Below are positions 1-8,757 of a DNA stretch of 64,000 bases, in pieces. Under the pieces are notes generated by a model. The model made no database searches and was not told where the DNA came from. It saw nothing but the letters and a program-made list of their open reading frames with translations. Positions within the stretch are counted from its first letter, which is position 1. Every line of letters begins with the position of its first letter. Location: positions 1 to 64,000 of the forward strand of contig NZ_JXKG01000013.1 in the NCBI RefSeq assembly GCF_001885735.1, given 5' to 3'. A program made the position numbers and the translations under genes. The stretch comes from Enterococcus canintestini. GTDB lineage: Bacteria; Bacillota; Bacilli; Lactobacillales; Enterococcaceae.

Positions 1-121
1 TTCAGTTTTCAAAGGTCTACATTAGCTGTTAAAAGAATGTATTTAGAAATCAACATACTGTCATTTCTCATTTATTTAACGCGCTTGATTGTTGCTTTTC
101 AAATATTTCAGCAACTCTTAT
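1..121 (-). promoter_or_regulatory. Leader of an rRNA operon leaving the window on the left
   Basis: On the minus strand the last bases before the window edge read GACCTTTGAAAACTGAA. This is a sequence commonly found in the leaders and spacers of Firmicute rRNA operons. It lies downstream of three tandem strong promoters pointing the same way and contains no open frame. I infer that a 16S rRNA gene starts shortly beyond position 1, but the rRNA itself is not in the window. Confidence 0.65.
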
Positions 122-150
122 ATCTTATCAACTGACGTTTTGTTTGTCAA
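122..150 (-). promoter_or_regulatory. Probable rrn promoter, proximal (TTGACA-17-TAAGAT)
   Basis: On the minus strand the -35 TTGACA (145-150) and -10 TAAGAT (122-127) are separated by exactly 17 bases. It is the most downstream of three similar promoters spaced about 100 bp apart, all facing the left edge. Confidence 0.6.
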
Positions 151-226
151 CTGTTTTTTTCAAAAAATTTTAAAAGTTTTTTGAAATAATATTTCATAAA
201 AGCGCTGCTCACTAAGCAACTTCGTT

Positions 227-255
227 AGTTTAGCAATCATTGTTACAATTGTCAA
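227..255 (-). promoter_or_regulatory. Probable rrn promoter, middle (TTGACA-17-TAAACT)
   Basis: Minus-strand -35 TTGACA at 250-255 and -10 TAAACT at 227-232, spacing 17. It sits about 105 bp upstream of the proximal promoter in the same orientation. Confidence 0.6.
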
Positions 256-319
256 CAACTTTTTTTCAAGAATATTTCAAGTTGTTTTCAACTGTGTGAC
301 TGCTTCGTCAACGTTGATT

Positions 320-348
320 AATTTACCACGTAATCAAGGGTTGGTCAA
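320..348 (-). promoter_or_regulatory. Probable rrn promoter, distal (TTGACC-17-TAAATT)
   Basis: Minus-strand -35 TTGACC at 343-348 and -10 TAAATT at 320-325, spacing 17. It is third in the tandem array. Positions 350-520 hold no gene I can see. Confidence 0.5.
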
Positions 349-521
349 CATAAAAACAGAAAAAAATTTCGACTACAAAAAAAGCTAAACAAAGCTATTT
401 CTAACGATTGTTCGGCTTTATAACGTATACAAAAATTTAACCTTCAGTTAATAAAATAAAATCAACTTCATTAATGACTTTTATTGAACAAAGCCCCTTA
501 GTAAATTCGGATAATTTTCAT

Positions 522-558
522 AAAAAAAAAGTGCCAAAGTTACAACTTTGGCACTTTT
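522..558 (-). terminator. Intrinsic terminator of the HAD phosphatase gene
   Basis: Inverted repeat GTGCCAAAGT-tac-AACTTTGGCAC, followed on the minus strand by a run of U (A run at 522-530 on the plus strand). The stem abuts the stop codon of the HAD gene. Confidence 0.85.
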
Positions 559-1199
559 CAACTGAACAATTCTAACAATTTAAGCGGACTTTCTACTAAA
601 ATCTCGCCACCTGCGTCCTTTAGTTCTTCGATGGTACCAAAACCATATAAGACTCCGATTGGTAAAACAGCATTTTCTTTTGCTCCTAAGATGTCGTTTT
701 CTCGATCACCAATCATTACTGCATCATTTTTATCCTTCAAACCAGAAGACGCAATAGCATATGCTAAAACCTCTGTTTTTTCTGCCCGTTTATTATCCAT
801 GTCTGCTCCATAGATTCCTGTAAAATAAGGGGTAAATTTTAAAAAGTCCAAAATTGCCTTAGCAAAAATTTCTGGCTTGGAAGTAGCTAAATATAACTTT
901 TTCTTGGTAGCAAGTTGATCAAGGGTTTCCTTTATACCCATATAAGGTGTAATTTCAAACATGCCACTAGCTTGATAATATTCACGATAGTAAGCAACTG
1001 CTTGTACTGCTTGTTCTTCTGTCATGCCAATTTTCTTAAAAGAGGTAATTAATGGTGGTCCGATAAATGAAAGTAATTTTTCATCTGGCAAATCAGTAAG
1101 GTTCATTTTCTTTAATGCATAACGAATAGAAGAAAAAATTCCCTTTTGCGAATTGATGATTGTACCATCCAGATCAAAAAACAAATGATTTTGTTGCAA
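558..1199 (-). CDS. HAD-superfamily hydrolase (phosphoglycolate phosphatase-like)
   Basis: A 213-residue cytosolic phosphatase of the haloacid dehalogenase superfamily, subfamily IA type. The nucleophile motif DLDGT is at residues 9-13, the helical cap occupies roughly 15-85, motif II is ATSK (105-108), and the acidic motif IV GDRENDILGA is near 164-173. These are the residues expected for Mg-dependent hydrolysis of a small phosphate ester through an aspartyl-phosphate. Substrate cannot be predicted; relatives include phosphoglycolate phosphatase, PpaX and nucleotidases. The start follows AAAGGATG. It is a single-gene unit, with a terminator directly at its stop and divergent transcription from the VOC gene at 1434. 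Confidence 0.85.
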   Translation of the reverse strand: MQQNHLFFDLDGTIINSQKGIFSSIRYALKKMNLTDLPDEKLLSFIGPPLITSFKKIGMTEEQAVQAVAYYREYYQASGMFEITPYMGIKETLDQLATKKKLYLATSKPEIFAKAILDFLKFTPYFTGIYGADMDNKRAEKTEVLAYAIASSGLKDKNDAVMIGDRENDILGAKENAVLPIGVLYGFGTIEELKDAGGEILVESPLKLLELFS

Positions 1200-1360
1200 A
1201 CAGACGCATCCTTTCTATTTCTACTATTAGTCTACTCCAAAAAAATGGGTTATTGTGAACTTTTTTTGTATGAGCTTGAAGTTTTATGTGCTTACTTATG
1301 TTTTAATCCTTACTTTTCTAATTGACTCTTTTTTAATCTTCTAATAGATAAGCATATTAA

Positions 1361-1402
1361 TTGCTGAAAAAACAATTACTCGCTATACTTACTTTTAGTA
1401 AG
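1361..1402 (+). promoter_or_regulatory. Promoter with overlapping inverted-repeat operator upstream of the VOC dioxygenase gene
   Basis: -35 TTGCTG (1361-1366) and -10 TATACT (1384-1389) are 17 bases apart. A perfect inverted repeat CTTACT-TTT-AGTAAG (1388-1402) overlaps the -10 end and the expected start point, where a MarR- or TetR-type repressor would block transcription. The repressor is not identified; MhqR controls analogous genes in Bacillus. Confidence 0.55.
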
Positions 1403-1433
1403 AATAATAATTGAACACTTTGGAGGAATTAAA

Positions 1434-2408
1434 ATGGATACACAAATTAGAGGGCTTCATCATGTGACAGCAATGACTTCTAGCGCTGAAAAAATCTATC
1501 GCTTTTTTACTGATATTTTAGGCTTACGTTTAATCAAAAAAACTGTTAACCAAGATGATATTGAAACGTATCACTTATATTTTACCGATGACTTGGGTTC
1601 AGCTGGTACAGATATGACTTTTTTTGATTTTCCTGGTATTCCAAAGGGAACAAAGGGAACAAACACTATTTCCCGCACTTCTTTTCGTGTAAAAAATGAT
1701 GATGCTTTAACTTATTGGGTATCACGTTTTGACGATAACAAGGTTGAACATGGTGAAATTAAAGAACGTTTTGGTAAAAAATATCTTGAATTTGAAGACT
1801 TTGACAACCAACGCTATCAATTAATTTCTGACCAAAATAATCAAGGCGTAGCCGGTGGTACACCTTGGAAAAATAGTAATGTTCCAAGTGAACATGCTAT
1901 TGTTGGCTTAGGCCCTGCTTTTGTAACCATTGAAAATTTAGAACATATGACTTTGGTTCTAACAAATGTTTTAGGTTTTAAAGAAATTGCTAGTGATGGT
2001 GATTTTCATTTGTTTGAAATCGGTGAAGGTGGTAACGGTGCTAGCATTATCGTAGAGCATCGCGATGATATTCCTCGCGCCACAGAAGGTTTTGGCAACG
2101 TCCATCATTTAGCGTTACGTGTAGCAGATAAAGAGGCTTTAGAATGGTGGATTGGACGCATTAACGAATTAGAATTTCCTAACTCTGGTTTTACAGAACG
2201 TTTTTACTTTGCTTCTGAATACTTTATGGCTGCACCAAATGTTTTATTTGAACTGGCGACGGACGGTCCTGGTTTCTTAGAAGATGAAACGTATGAAACA
2301 GCTGGTGAAATCTTATCATTACCACCTTTCTTAGAACCAAAACGTCAAGAAATTGAAGACTACGTACGACCATTTGATACAAGTGATGCTAACAAAAAAC
2401 GCGCATAA
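1434..2408 (+). CDS. VOC-family (glyoxalase/ring-cleaving dioxygenase) protein, MhqA/MhqO-like
   Basis: A 324-residue protein with two vicinal-oxygen-chelate modules (about residues 5-140 and 155-290). Putative metal ligands are the His pair near residues 9-10 (GLHHVT), a His pair in VHHLAL and a Glu in LFELATDGPGF. It resembles the Bacillus MhqA/MhqO/MhqE ring-cleaving dioxygenase group, induced by quinones and catechols through MhqR. By analogy it may detoxify hydroquinones or related electrophiles; the substrate is inferred only. The ribosome site TTTGGAGGAATT precedes the ATG. A flavin reductase-like gene follows 162 bp downstream with no clear terminator between, so they may be co-transcribed. 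Confidence 0.85.
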   Translation: MDTQIRGLHHVTAMTSSAEKIYRFFTDILGLRLIKKTVNQDDIETYHLYFTDDLGSAGTDMTFFDFPGIPKGTKGTNTISRTSFRVKNDDALTYWVSRFDDNKVEHGEIKERFGKKYLEFEDFDNQRYQLISDQNNQGVAGGTPWKNSNVPSEHAIVGLGPAFVTIENLEHMTLVLTNVLGFKEIASDGDFHLFEIGEGGNGASIIVEHRDDIPRATEGFGNVHHLALRVADKEALEWWIGRINELEFPNSGFTERFYFASEYFMAAPNVLFELATDGPGFLEDETYETAGEILSLPPFLEPKRQEIEDYVRPFDTSDANKKRA

Positions 2409-2570
2409 TCTTTTGTTTGAACATCTCGTATCTATGCCTACATTCTAGTTTGATAAATTACTCGAACACACAGTATAGTTGCTTCATTGTCCACAAGCTA
2501 TTTTAATCTGCGGACATTTAATCTATATTTGAAGTTGTTCGGGTATTTTTTTATTATAGGAGGCCTAATT

Positions 2571-3191
2571 ATGATTCATTTTTCCGCCGCTGACTTGGGA
2601 GCAAAACAAAATTATAAATTTTTAACAGGAGCCGTCTCCCCTCGTCCAATCGCTTGGATAACCACGCAAAACAAAGAGAGTGGTATCGTCAACCTTGCGC
2701 CTTTTAGCTTTTTTACAGTTGTATCTAGTGATTTACCTTACGTTTTAATTGCAACAACTCGTAAAAATGGGCAAAAAAAAGACACTGCTAACAATTTGAG
2801 TCAAACAAAAGAAGGCGTTATTCACGTGGTAGATGAAAATGTCTTACATCAGATGAATGAAACAGCAGCCAACTTAAAGCCTGACGAAAGTGAACTCGCA
2901 TTAATCAATCTACCGACGGTGAAAAGTCATAGCGTGACCCCACCTGGTCTTGTTGATCCTTTAATTCGTCTAGAAGTTCGCTTACAACAAGAAATTTCTT
3001 TACCTGATGATAACGGCAATATTGTTTCTGACTTATTTATTTTAAAAGTTTTAGATTATTATTTTGCTGAAAAAATATTTGATGTCACTAAAGAGTATAT
3101 CCTAAGCGAAAAATTACGGCCGGTTGCACGCTTAGCAGGGAATAACTATTCTTTATTTGGCGAAGTGTTAACACTTATCCGCCCTCAGTAA
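2571..3191 (+). CDS. Flavin reductase-like FMN-binding protein
   Basis: A 206-residue protein of the flavin reductase-like/DIM6-NTAB FMN-binding split-barrel family. The N-terminal part has the usual TGAVSPRPIAWITT FMN-binding segment (about residues 20-33) followed by NLAPFSFFTVVSSDLP. Such proteins bind FMN and act as reductases or partners of monooxygenases; the substrate is unknown. The ATG at 2571 is chosen because ATAGGAGG lies 8 bases upstream. A longer in-frame start at 2487 lacks a ribosome site and would add a spurious hydrophobic N-terminus. Probably functions with the preceding dioxygenase in aromatic or electrophile handling. Confidence 0.8.
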   Translation: MIHFSAADLGAKQNYKFLTGAVSPRPIAWITTQNKESGIVNLAPFSFFTVVSSDLPYVLIATTRKNGQKKDTANNLSQTKEGVIHVVDENVLHQMNETAANLKPDESELALINLPTVKSHSVTPPGLVDPLIRLEVRLQQEISLPDDNGNIVSDLFILKVLDYYFAEKIFDVTKEYILSEKLRPVARLAGNNYSLFGEVLTLIRPQ

Positions 3192-3240
3192 TTTACTTCA
3201 AATTTTAATTACTGCAAAATCAGTTTAAGACCCTATAACA

Positions 3241-3283
3241 AAAAAGAATTCTAACCAATTAACTTTGGTCAGAATTCTTTTTT
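3241..3283. terminator. Bidirectional terminator between convergent genes
   Basis: Imperfect inverted repeat GAATTCTAACCAA / TTTGGTCAGAATTC flanked by an A run on the left and a T run on the right, so it can serve both the flavin reductase gene and the minus-strand flavoprotein. The flavoprotein stop codon is in the loop. Confidence 0.8.
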
Positions 3284-4593
3284 AATTCATCAAGGTTAGC
3301 AAAATAATCAGCCGCAGCTTCGTTTAATAACGGCGTAAGTGTTACGCTCATCGGAAAAAACGAAGTAGCATTGTAATATAAATCGGTAATCCGCCAACGA
3401 TTGCGAATCACAATTGCTAATAAGTCACAAAAGATTTGAACTGGTTGTTTACTTAATATTTGCATCCCAACTATTTGCTCGTTTAAATCTATATGTAAAA
3501 AAATTTGACTCCCTTCAGTTGAAGCCAATGTGCCTACTTTTACAGTCGTAATACTCTTTCTTTCTTGTTGCGCTTGTTCCTTGGTTAGTCCTACTGAACC
3601 TAGATAAAAACCAAAAAGTTCGGTAGATGAAGTATTTAGATACTTCGGCTGCGGGAATTTCTTGCCACTGATATTGCTTGCTACAGTCCGAGCAGTTTGA
3701 CGTGCATGTGTCACTTTTGATAGGCGTACTTTTTTATTGGTAATTAATTCTGGTATTCCAATTAAATCTCCCACCGCATAAACGTTTGGCCGAGTAGTTT
3801 GTAAATAAGAGTTAACTGCCACTGATTTATCTGGTAAAAGAGTTACCCCATCCCAATAAAGCTCACTATTCGGTCGAGAATTATTTGCAATTACTAACAG
3901 GTCACAATCTATTGAAGACTCGATTAACTGTAGTTTTAATCCTTTGTCTTTTTTAGTTACTTCAATGAGATGATCAGCACACAAAACAGCAGTCTTTTTT
4001 CGTTCAAATTGTGACAAGAGAAAATCACTAATTTCTTTATCATAATACGCCTGTAATAATCGCTGATTGGGACCAAACAAAACTACCTTTTTCCCATCTT
4101 GAAGCAACGCTTCAGCTAACTCAACTCCAGCATGTCCGAGCCCAGAAATCGCAATCGTTTGTGCTGTTTCCAAAGCATCCATTAACTTTTGTGATTGAAA
4201 AAATGATTTATAACAATAAATTTCACTAAACTCCGCATACTTTTTTGATACGTATTGACGTGAGCCTGTTGCTAAAACTAAATTTTCATAAGTTTCCGCT
4301 AATTTCTTAACACCGTCAGTAAAAAAAACGATTTTCTGTTGCCAGTCAATTTTTATTACTTCATATCCAAAATAGCTTTTAACACCGATTTTGTTTAAAT
4401 CGGCAATCGGTGCTGTGGCCTCTTGTAGTTTACCAACGGCTTGCTTTAAAACCAGATTAATCCCACTGGCAATGAAAGGTGTCACCGTTTCTTTTTCAAT
4501 CAAAATCACTTCATGATCTGCATCAAATCTTTTTAATTCCCGTGCTACCATTTGACCACTATGTGAAGCACCAATAATTATCGTTTTTTTCAT
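3259..4593 (-). CDS. NADH peroxidase/oxidase-like FAD flavoprotein lacking the active-site Cys
   Basis: A 444-residue pyridine nucleotide-disulfide oxidoreductase of the Npx/Nox/CoA-disulfide reductase family. FAD-binding IIIGASHSG is at residues 5-13, the second dinucleotide motif is near SGLGHAGVELAEA, and the second FAD motif is VYAVGD. In enterococcal NADH peroxidase the redox Cys42 lies in SFLSCGM; the aligned segment here is PFIASGI, with Ser43 (codon AGT) at the Cys position. Peroxidase-type Cys-sulfenic chemistry should therefore be lost, and an oxidase, diaphorase or regulatory role is possible. The ATG at 4593 is chosen for AGGAGG 7 bases upstream. Divergent from a frameshifted Mga-like regulator. 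Confidence 0.8.
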   Translation of the reverse strand: MKKTIIIGASHSGQMVARELKRFDADHEVILIEKETVTPFIASGINLVLKQAVGKLQEATAPIADLNKIGVKSYFGYEVIKIDWQQKIVFFTDGVKKLAETYENLVLATGSRQYVSKKYAEFSEIYCYKSFFQSQKLMDALETAQTIAISGLGHAGVELAEALLQDGKKVVLFGPNQRLLQAYYDKEISDFLLSQFERKKTAVLCADHLIEVTKKDKGLKLQLIESSIDCDLLVIANNSRPNSELYWDGVTLLPDKSVAVNSYLQTTRPNVYAVGDLIGIPELITNKKVRLSKVTHARQTARTVASNISGKKFPQPKYLNTSSTELFGFYLGSVGLTKEQAQQERKSITTVKVGTLASTEGSQIFLHIDLNEQIVGMQILSKQPVQIFCDLLAIVIRNRWRITDLYYNATSFFPMSVTLTPLLNEAAADYFANLDELKKNSDQS

Positions 4594-4723
4594 CAGCAAG
4601 CCTCCTTTTCTTTTCATTTTACTTCATTTTTTTTGTTTTTTCTAATATTATAAAGATGATGCAACAGACCAAAATCTTATTTTTTGTTATACACCAATTA
4701 TTTAAATTACAAGGGGGCATAAT

Positions 4724-6240
4724 TTGTTAAAAAGAGAATTGCTCGAAAAACCATACGATTTAATGAATGACATCTTAGTCTACCTGTACAATAATGGCGG
4801 TCAGTGTACTAAGGAAAATCTTTGCCGCAACTTAGTGATTACGCCTAATACGCTAAGTGAATATACCGCTCTTTTACAAAACTTTATTGTAGAAAACGAT
4901 TTTTTAGCTGATATTACGATTATTGAAGATACTCAAACGTTATTTTTGCAAAAAAAGCCTACTTTTCCCTTAAAATTATGTTATCTGAAGTTTTTGGAAC
5001 GCTCTATCAAATATCAAATAATAAAATGGTTATTTACCAATGGATCGATTAATGGACCGGTATTTCAAGATTATTTTAATATCAGCTCAGCCACTTACTA
5101 TCGGCGAGTTACGGAATTGAATGCGCTTTTAGAAGAATTTCAACTTTCGCTTAGACGAGGAAAAATTATCGGAAATGAAAATCAAATACGTTACTTTTAC
5201 TATTGTTACTTCTGGTTTTTGCGTGAAAACAAAGAAGACTTAGATCAAGAAATCAACAAATTATATATTCCATTAATTGATGAACTAACAGAAGCATTGA
5301 ATATTACTTTTGATCACTTGGAAGAACTTCAGATTAAACTGTGGATGAAAATAACATTCACGCGACTGAACCAAACTCGAGAATATACTTTTGCGGCAGA
5401 TTTCGAACGTAAAGATCGCCCCCTCTTTGATGAACTAAATCAAATTTTGTTTCATTATATGAAAAACTACGATCGTCCTTATACGCTTTATGAAGGATTG
5501 ATGTTTTACGATTTCTTTTGCAGTCTACGAAATTTTTCGGTTTACTCACCTTTTGCATATCGTTTAGCACAGCAACAACGTGAAGAGAAAACATATTTGG
5601 ATTATCAAAATCAGCAAATTTTAAATTACTTAAATCAAATTGGCTATCTACAAAATAATTTTTCCCGAAACGGCACCGTATTTTGTCACATTATTTGTAT
5701 CAGTACCACTCGCAACTCTATTATTTTGACGGTTTCATTCTTAATTTTGACTCTTGGGGCTTATTTTTAACCGCCCAAAACTTAAGGGAGCCCTTTAATT
5801 TTGATGATGTACACAAGTTTATGGATTTTTGTCAAAAACAATTTTATCCAAATGACCCTTTACAACGTTATCGGAATGTCTTATCTGAAATCAACTATTC
5901 ATCGATCTTAAATATTGCACAAGATTTAGCCAATAAACATATTGCCATTGCCGTTCACCATAGTTTAAATCCATTTTTAACAGCACTAACGATTCAGTTG
6001 TTAAAAAATACCTTAGGCAATAAGTATGAACTCGATTTAACAGTGTATGATGATGAAGCATCTCATGACATTTTATTGTCAAATATCTATAATGAAAATT
6101 TTGCAACAAATAGCAGTTATTATTATGTTTTTTCCGATTGTTGTAATCAGTATGATGTGGTAGAAATTGAAAAACTTATTCAACAAGTTATTGCCGATCA
6201 ATTCACTCAACAGCCTAACGAAGATAATAATCTTACGTAA
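4724..6240 (+). pseudogene. Mga-like transcriptional regulator, interrupted by a frameshift
   Basis: Two overlapping frames make one Mga/AtxA-type regulator of about 505 residues. The first (4724-5770; TTG start after AAGGGGG) carries N-terminal helix-turn-helix segments (about residues 15-60 and 105-150) and PRD-like helices. The second (in frame from about 5659 to 6240) carries the C-terminal EIIB-like part. Restoring one T in the TTTTT run at 5659-5663 joins them exactly (the join reads NNFFPKRHRILSHYL), so a one-base deletion or a sequencing error is the simplest explanation. The TTG at 5683 lacks a good ribosome site. Mga-like proteins activate surface or sugar genes; divergence from the Npx-like gene suggests local control. 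Confidence 0.75.
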
Positions 6241-6392
6241 TAACCATTTCATTTTTGAATAAAAAAGTTGCTTTTTTTACTATACCGTCACAATCTATAT
6301 ACGTAACTTTAAACGCGCTCCAATCTTCTCAATTTCAAAAAAATTTTTATCGTAGTATGATGAAAATAACAATAAAAATTGGAGGCGGTTTT

Positions 6393-6851
6393 ATGGCTTG
6401 GAACATGAAAGACTACCCTACATCAATGAAAAATTTGGATACGCTTGTCAAAAAGAAGGCAATTGAAATTGCCAATGCCCTACTCGCTGATGATTATCCA
6501 GAAGATCGTGCCATTCCAATTGCAATCAGTCAAGCAGAGAAATGGTATAACGAAGCGAGTGAAAAAGAAAAGGCTACATTTAAACAAACAGCTAATCCGC
6601 AAAAAGACGATTCCCATCACAAAGATAAAAATGCGACGAAATTACTGGATGCTGATGTTAATGTAAAATATTCCGGTGATATGTGGGAGGTATTTTCGAC
6701 TGGTGCCAAACGAGCCAGTGATACCTTTGATAAAAAAGAAGATGCCATTGCTCGCGGCAGAAAAATTGCAGCTAATAAGAAATCCACCTTAAAAATTTAT
6801 AAACAAGATGGTACTTTACAAACATCTTATGACTATAGCGAAGAAAAATAG
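6393..6851 (+). CDS. DUF2188 (YdaT-like) protein
   Basis: A 152-residue hydrophilic protein. Residues 1-55 (starting MAWNMKDYPTSMKNLD) match the YdaT-type N-terminal module. A Lys/His-rich linker follows (about 68-85), and residues about 92-148 form the DUF2188 repeat-like part (WEVFSTGAKRASDTFDKKEDAI...GRKIA...LKIYKQDG). Function is unknown; DUF2188 proteins are often stress-induced. The ATG at 6393 has ATTGGAGGCGG upstream; a longer in-frame start at 6255 lacks a ribosome site. Followed by a large branched terminator. Confidence 0.8.
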   Translation: MAWNMKDYPTSMKNLDTLVKKKAIEIANALLADDYPEDRAIPIAISQAEKWYNEASEKEKATFKQTANPQKDDSHHKDKNATKLLDADVNVKYSGDMWEVFSTGAKRASDTFDKKEDAIARGRKIAANKKSTLKIYKQDGTLQTSYDYSEEK

Positions 6852-6867
6852 CATATATTTCCGAAAT

Positions 6868-6965
6868 AAAAAAGTCATTGCCTTATGAAGCGAGTCGCAA
6901 GAGTTAGACCAAAAAAGCTAACTTTTAGGAGCACTTCACTACACTTTAGGCGATGGCTTTTTTAT
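6868..6965 (+). terminator. Large branched terminator-like hairpin
   Basis: Outer arms AAAAAAGTCATTGCCTTA (6869-6886) and TTTAGGCGATGGCTTTTTT (6945-6963) pair with some G-U. The roughly 55-base interior contains a second inverted repeat, AGTTAG...CTAACT. It ends in a T run. It resembles the element at 50085-50170. Confidence 0.7.
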
Positions 6966-7186
6966 CTTGCCTTAACAGTATCATGCTTAAGTTTTTCCGA
7001 TTATTTTCTTAAACTCCTCACTAACATCTTTGCTCGTTTATTTACAAAATTTTAAACGTCAAATTTTATTTACAATCTTATTGGTTGACATTTTTAAACC
7101 AACAAATTAAACTCAGAAAAGCAACCGTTTAAAAAAATAAACCAATAAATTCAAAACCGAATTCACAAAAAATGGAGGAAAAGAAA

Positions 7187-8224
7187 ATGACAAAGAAAAT
7201 GAAGGCAGCTGTAATTGATCACTATAAACAACCCATGCCAAAACTAAAGGAAGTCAATGTGCCAAATATTCGCACAAACGATGTATTGGTAAAAATTGTC
7301 GCCGCCAGCATTAATCCGATTGATTTAAAAACCAAAGACGGCGGACTGAAAATGTTACTTAAATATGAGATGCCGATGATTATGGGCAGTGATTTTTCAG
7401 GCGTTATTACAAAAGTTGGGGCAAATGTTTCCAAATATCAAGTTGGTGATGCTGTTTATGGGCGCGTCCAAAAAAATCGGATTGGTACTTTTGCAGAATA
7501 TATCGCCGTTGACCAAGGAGACATCGCTTTAAAACCGGATAATATCAATTTTGAAGAAGCGGCGTTAATTCCTTTGGTAGGCTTAACTAGCTATCAAGCA
7601 CTACATGATATTATGCAAATTAAGCCCAGACAAAAAGTTATGATTCAAGGAGGTTCTGGTGGTATTGGTACCATTGCTATCCAAATCGCCAAATATCTCG
7701 GTGCCTATGTTGCCACGACCACTTCCGCAGATAATTTTGACTTGGTTAAATCTCTAGGCGCTGATTATCTTATTGATTATCGGACAACAGATTTTTCTAC
7801 GGTACTTTCAGATTATGATTATGTCTTTGATACTCGTGGCGGCAAAACATTAGAAGATGCCTTTAAAATTGTTAAACCCGGTGGCAAAGTAGTTAGCATT
7901 GCTGGATTACCAAACCAACGCTTTGGTAAAGAATATGGCGTGCCATTGTGGAAACAATTGGCTTTTGGTTTGGCTACCCATAAATTAACCAAATTGGAAA
8001 AACAAACAGGTGCTTCTTATACTTTCTTATTTATGAAACCCAGTGGTGCACAACTGGATATTTTAGGCCAATTGATTGAAACAGAAACTATTAAGCCTAT
8101 TATTGACCGAGTGGTACCTTTTACAGAAATTGAAAAAGCACTTACCTATTCAAAATCTGGACGAGCAAAAGGTAAAATTATTTTGCAAATGACCAATGAT
8201 TCAAAAAACGAGGTACGAAAATGA
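7187..8224 (+). CDS. Zinc-independent medium-chain dehydrogenase (quinone oxidoreductase family)
   Basis: A 345-residue NAD(P)-dependent MDR-superfamily enzyme of the zeta-crystallin/quinone oxidoreductase type. The GroES-like domain is at about 10-125, and the Rossmann motif GGSGGIGTIAIQIAKYLGA is near 150-170. There is no structural zinc Cys cluster. Likely reduces quinones or alpha,beta-unsaturated carbonyls with NADPH. The ATG at 7187 is preferred: the upstream in-frame ATG at 7172 overlaps the GGAGG used for 7187. First gene of a three-gene unit with a membrane protein (ATGA overlap) and a nitroreductase, which fits an electrophile or redox-stress role. Confidence 0.85.
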   Translation: MTKKMKAAVIDHYKQPMPKLKEVNVPNIRTNDVLVKIVAASINPIDLKTKDGGLKMLLKYEMPMIMGSDFSGVITKVGANVSKYQVGDAVYGRVQKNRIGTFAEYIAVDQGDIALKPDNINFEEAALIPLVGLTSYQALHDIMQIKPRQKVMIQGGSGGIGTIAIQIAKYLGAYVATTTSADNFDLVKSLGADYLIDYRTTDFSTVLSDYDYVFDTRGGKTLEDAFKIVKPGGKVVSIAGLPNQRFGKEYGVPLWKQLAFGLATHKLTKLEKQTGASYTFLFMKPSGAQLDILGQLIETETIKPIIDRVVPFTEIEKALTYSKSGRAKGKIILQMTNDSKNEVRK

Positions 8225-8700
8225 TAACAACTAGTTTATTATTTATCTTAGTATTCATTGGACTATTTTTAATCCGTCGTGCCGAAAAACGCGCTATTAC
8301 AAAGACAACACTCTTATTGGAAATGACGGCCACTACAACTTTGAGTTATTTAGCGGCATTGATTATCTGGCTTTTAGCTAATCGCTTTTCTTTACTGCAT
8401 AATACTGGTGTAACATGGCTTATCTGGTTACTCATGTTCATTTGTGGCGTAATTGGCGTCCGTACCCTAGGGAATCGCTTGAAAGAAACCAGTCAAGAAA
8501 CAAAAAACATCTGGATTATACCTTTTGCAAAAGAACTGGCATATCACGCTTCTGTTTTTTGGAAATTGATTGTTGTCATTGCAATGATGACTTTTCTTAG
8601 CACGGCTATGCTACCGAATAACTTTTTCTTACTTTCCTTGAGTTTTACACTTACAGTAGCTCTGATGATGGAAAGTGCCGTCAAGCTGTTTCGTTTGTAA
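8221..8700 (+). CDS. Integral membrane protein of unknown function
   Basis: A 159-residue protein with four to five predicted membrane spans (about residues 3-18, 33-58, 64-84, 110-130 and 136-155) and a basic first cytoplasmic loop (RRAEKRAITK). I do not recognise a family. Its ATG overlaps the stop of the oxidoreductase gene (ATGA), indicating translational coupling, and a nitroreductase gene follows 57 bp later with no terminator. Context suggests an association with redox detoxification. Confidence 0.65.
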   Translation: MITTSLLFILVFIGLFLIRRAEKRAITKTTLLLEMTATTTLSYLAALIIWLLANRFSLLHNTGVTWLIWLLMFICGVIGVRTLGNRLKETSQETKNIWIIPFAKELAYHASVFWKLIVVIAMMTFLSTAMLPNNFFLLSLSFTLTVALMMESAVKLFRL

Positions 8701-8757
8701 AATAAAACTATAAAAGCTACCATTTACTCAACTCAGATTACTAAAGGAGATAATAAT

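Noticed and set aside
5683-6240. Independent gene starting at TTG 5683
   Set aside because: No ribosome site, and the frame is the natural C-terminus of the Mga-like protein after one added T.
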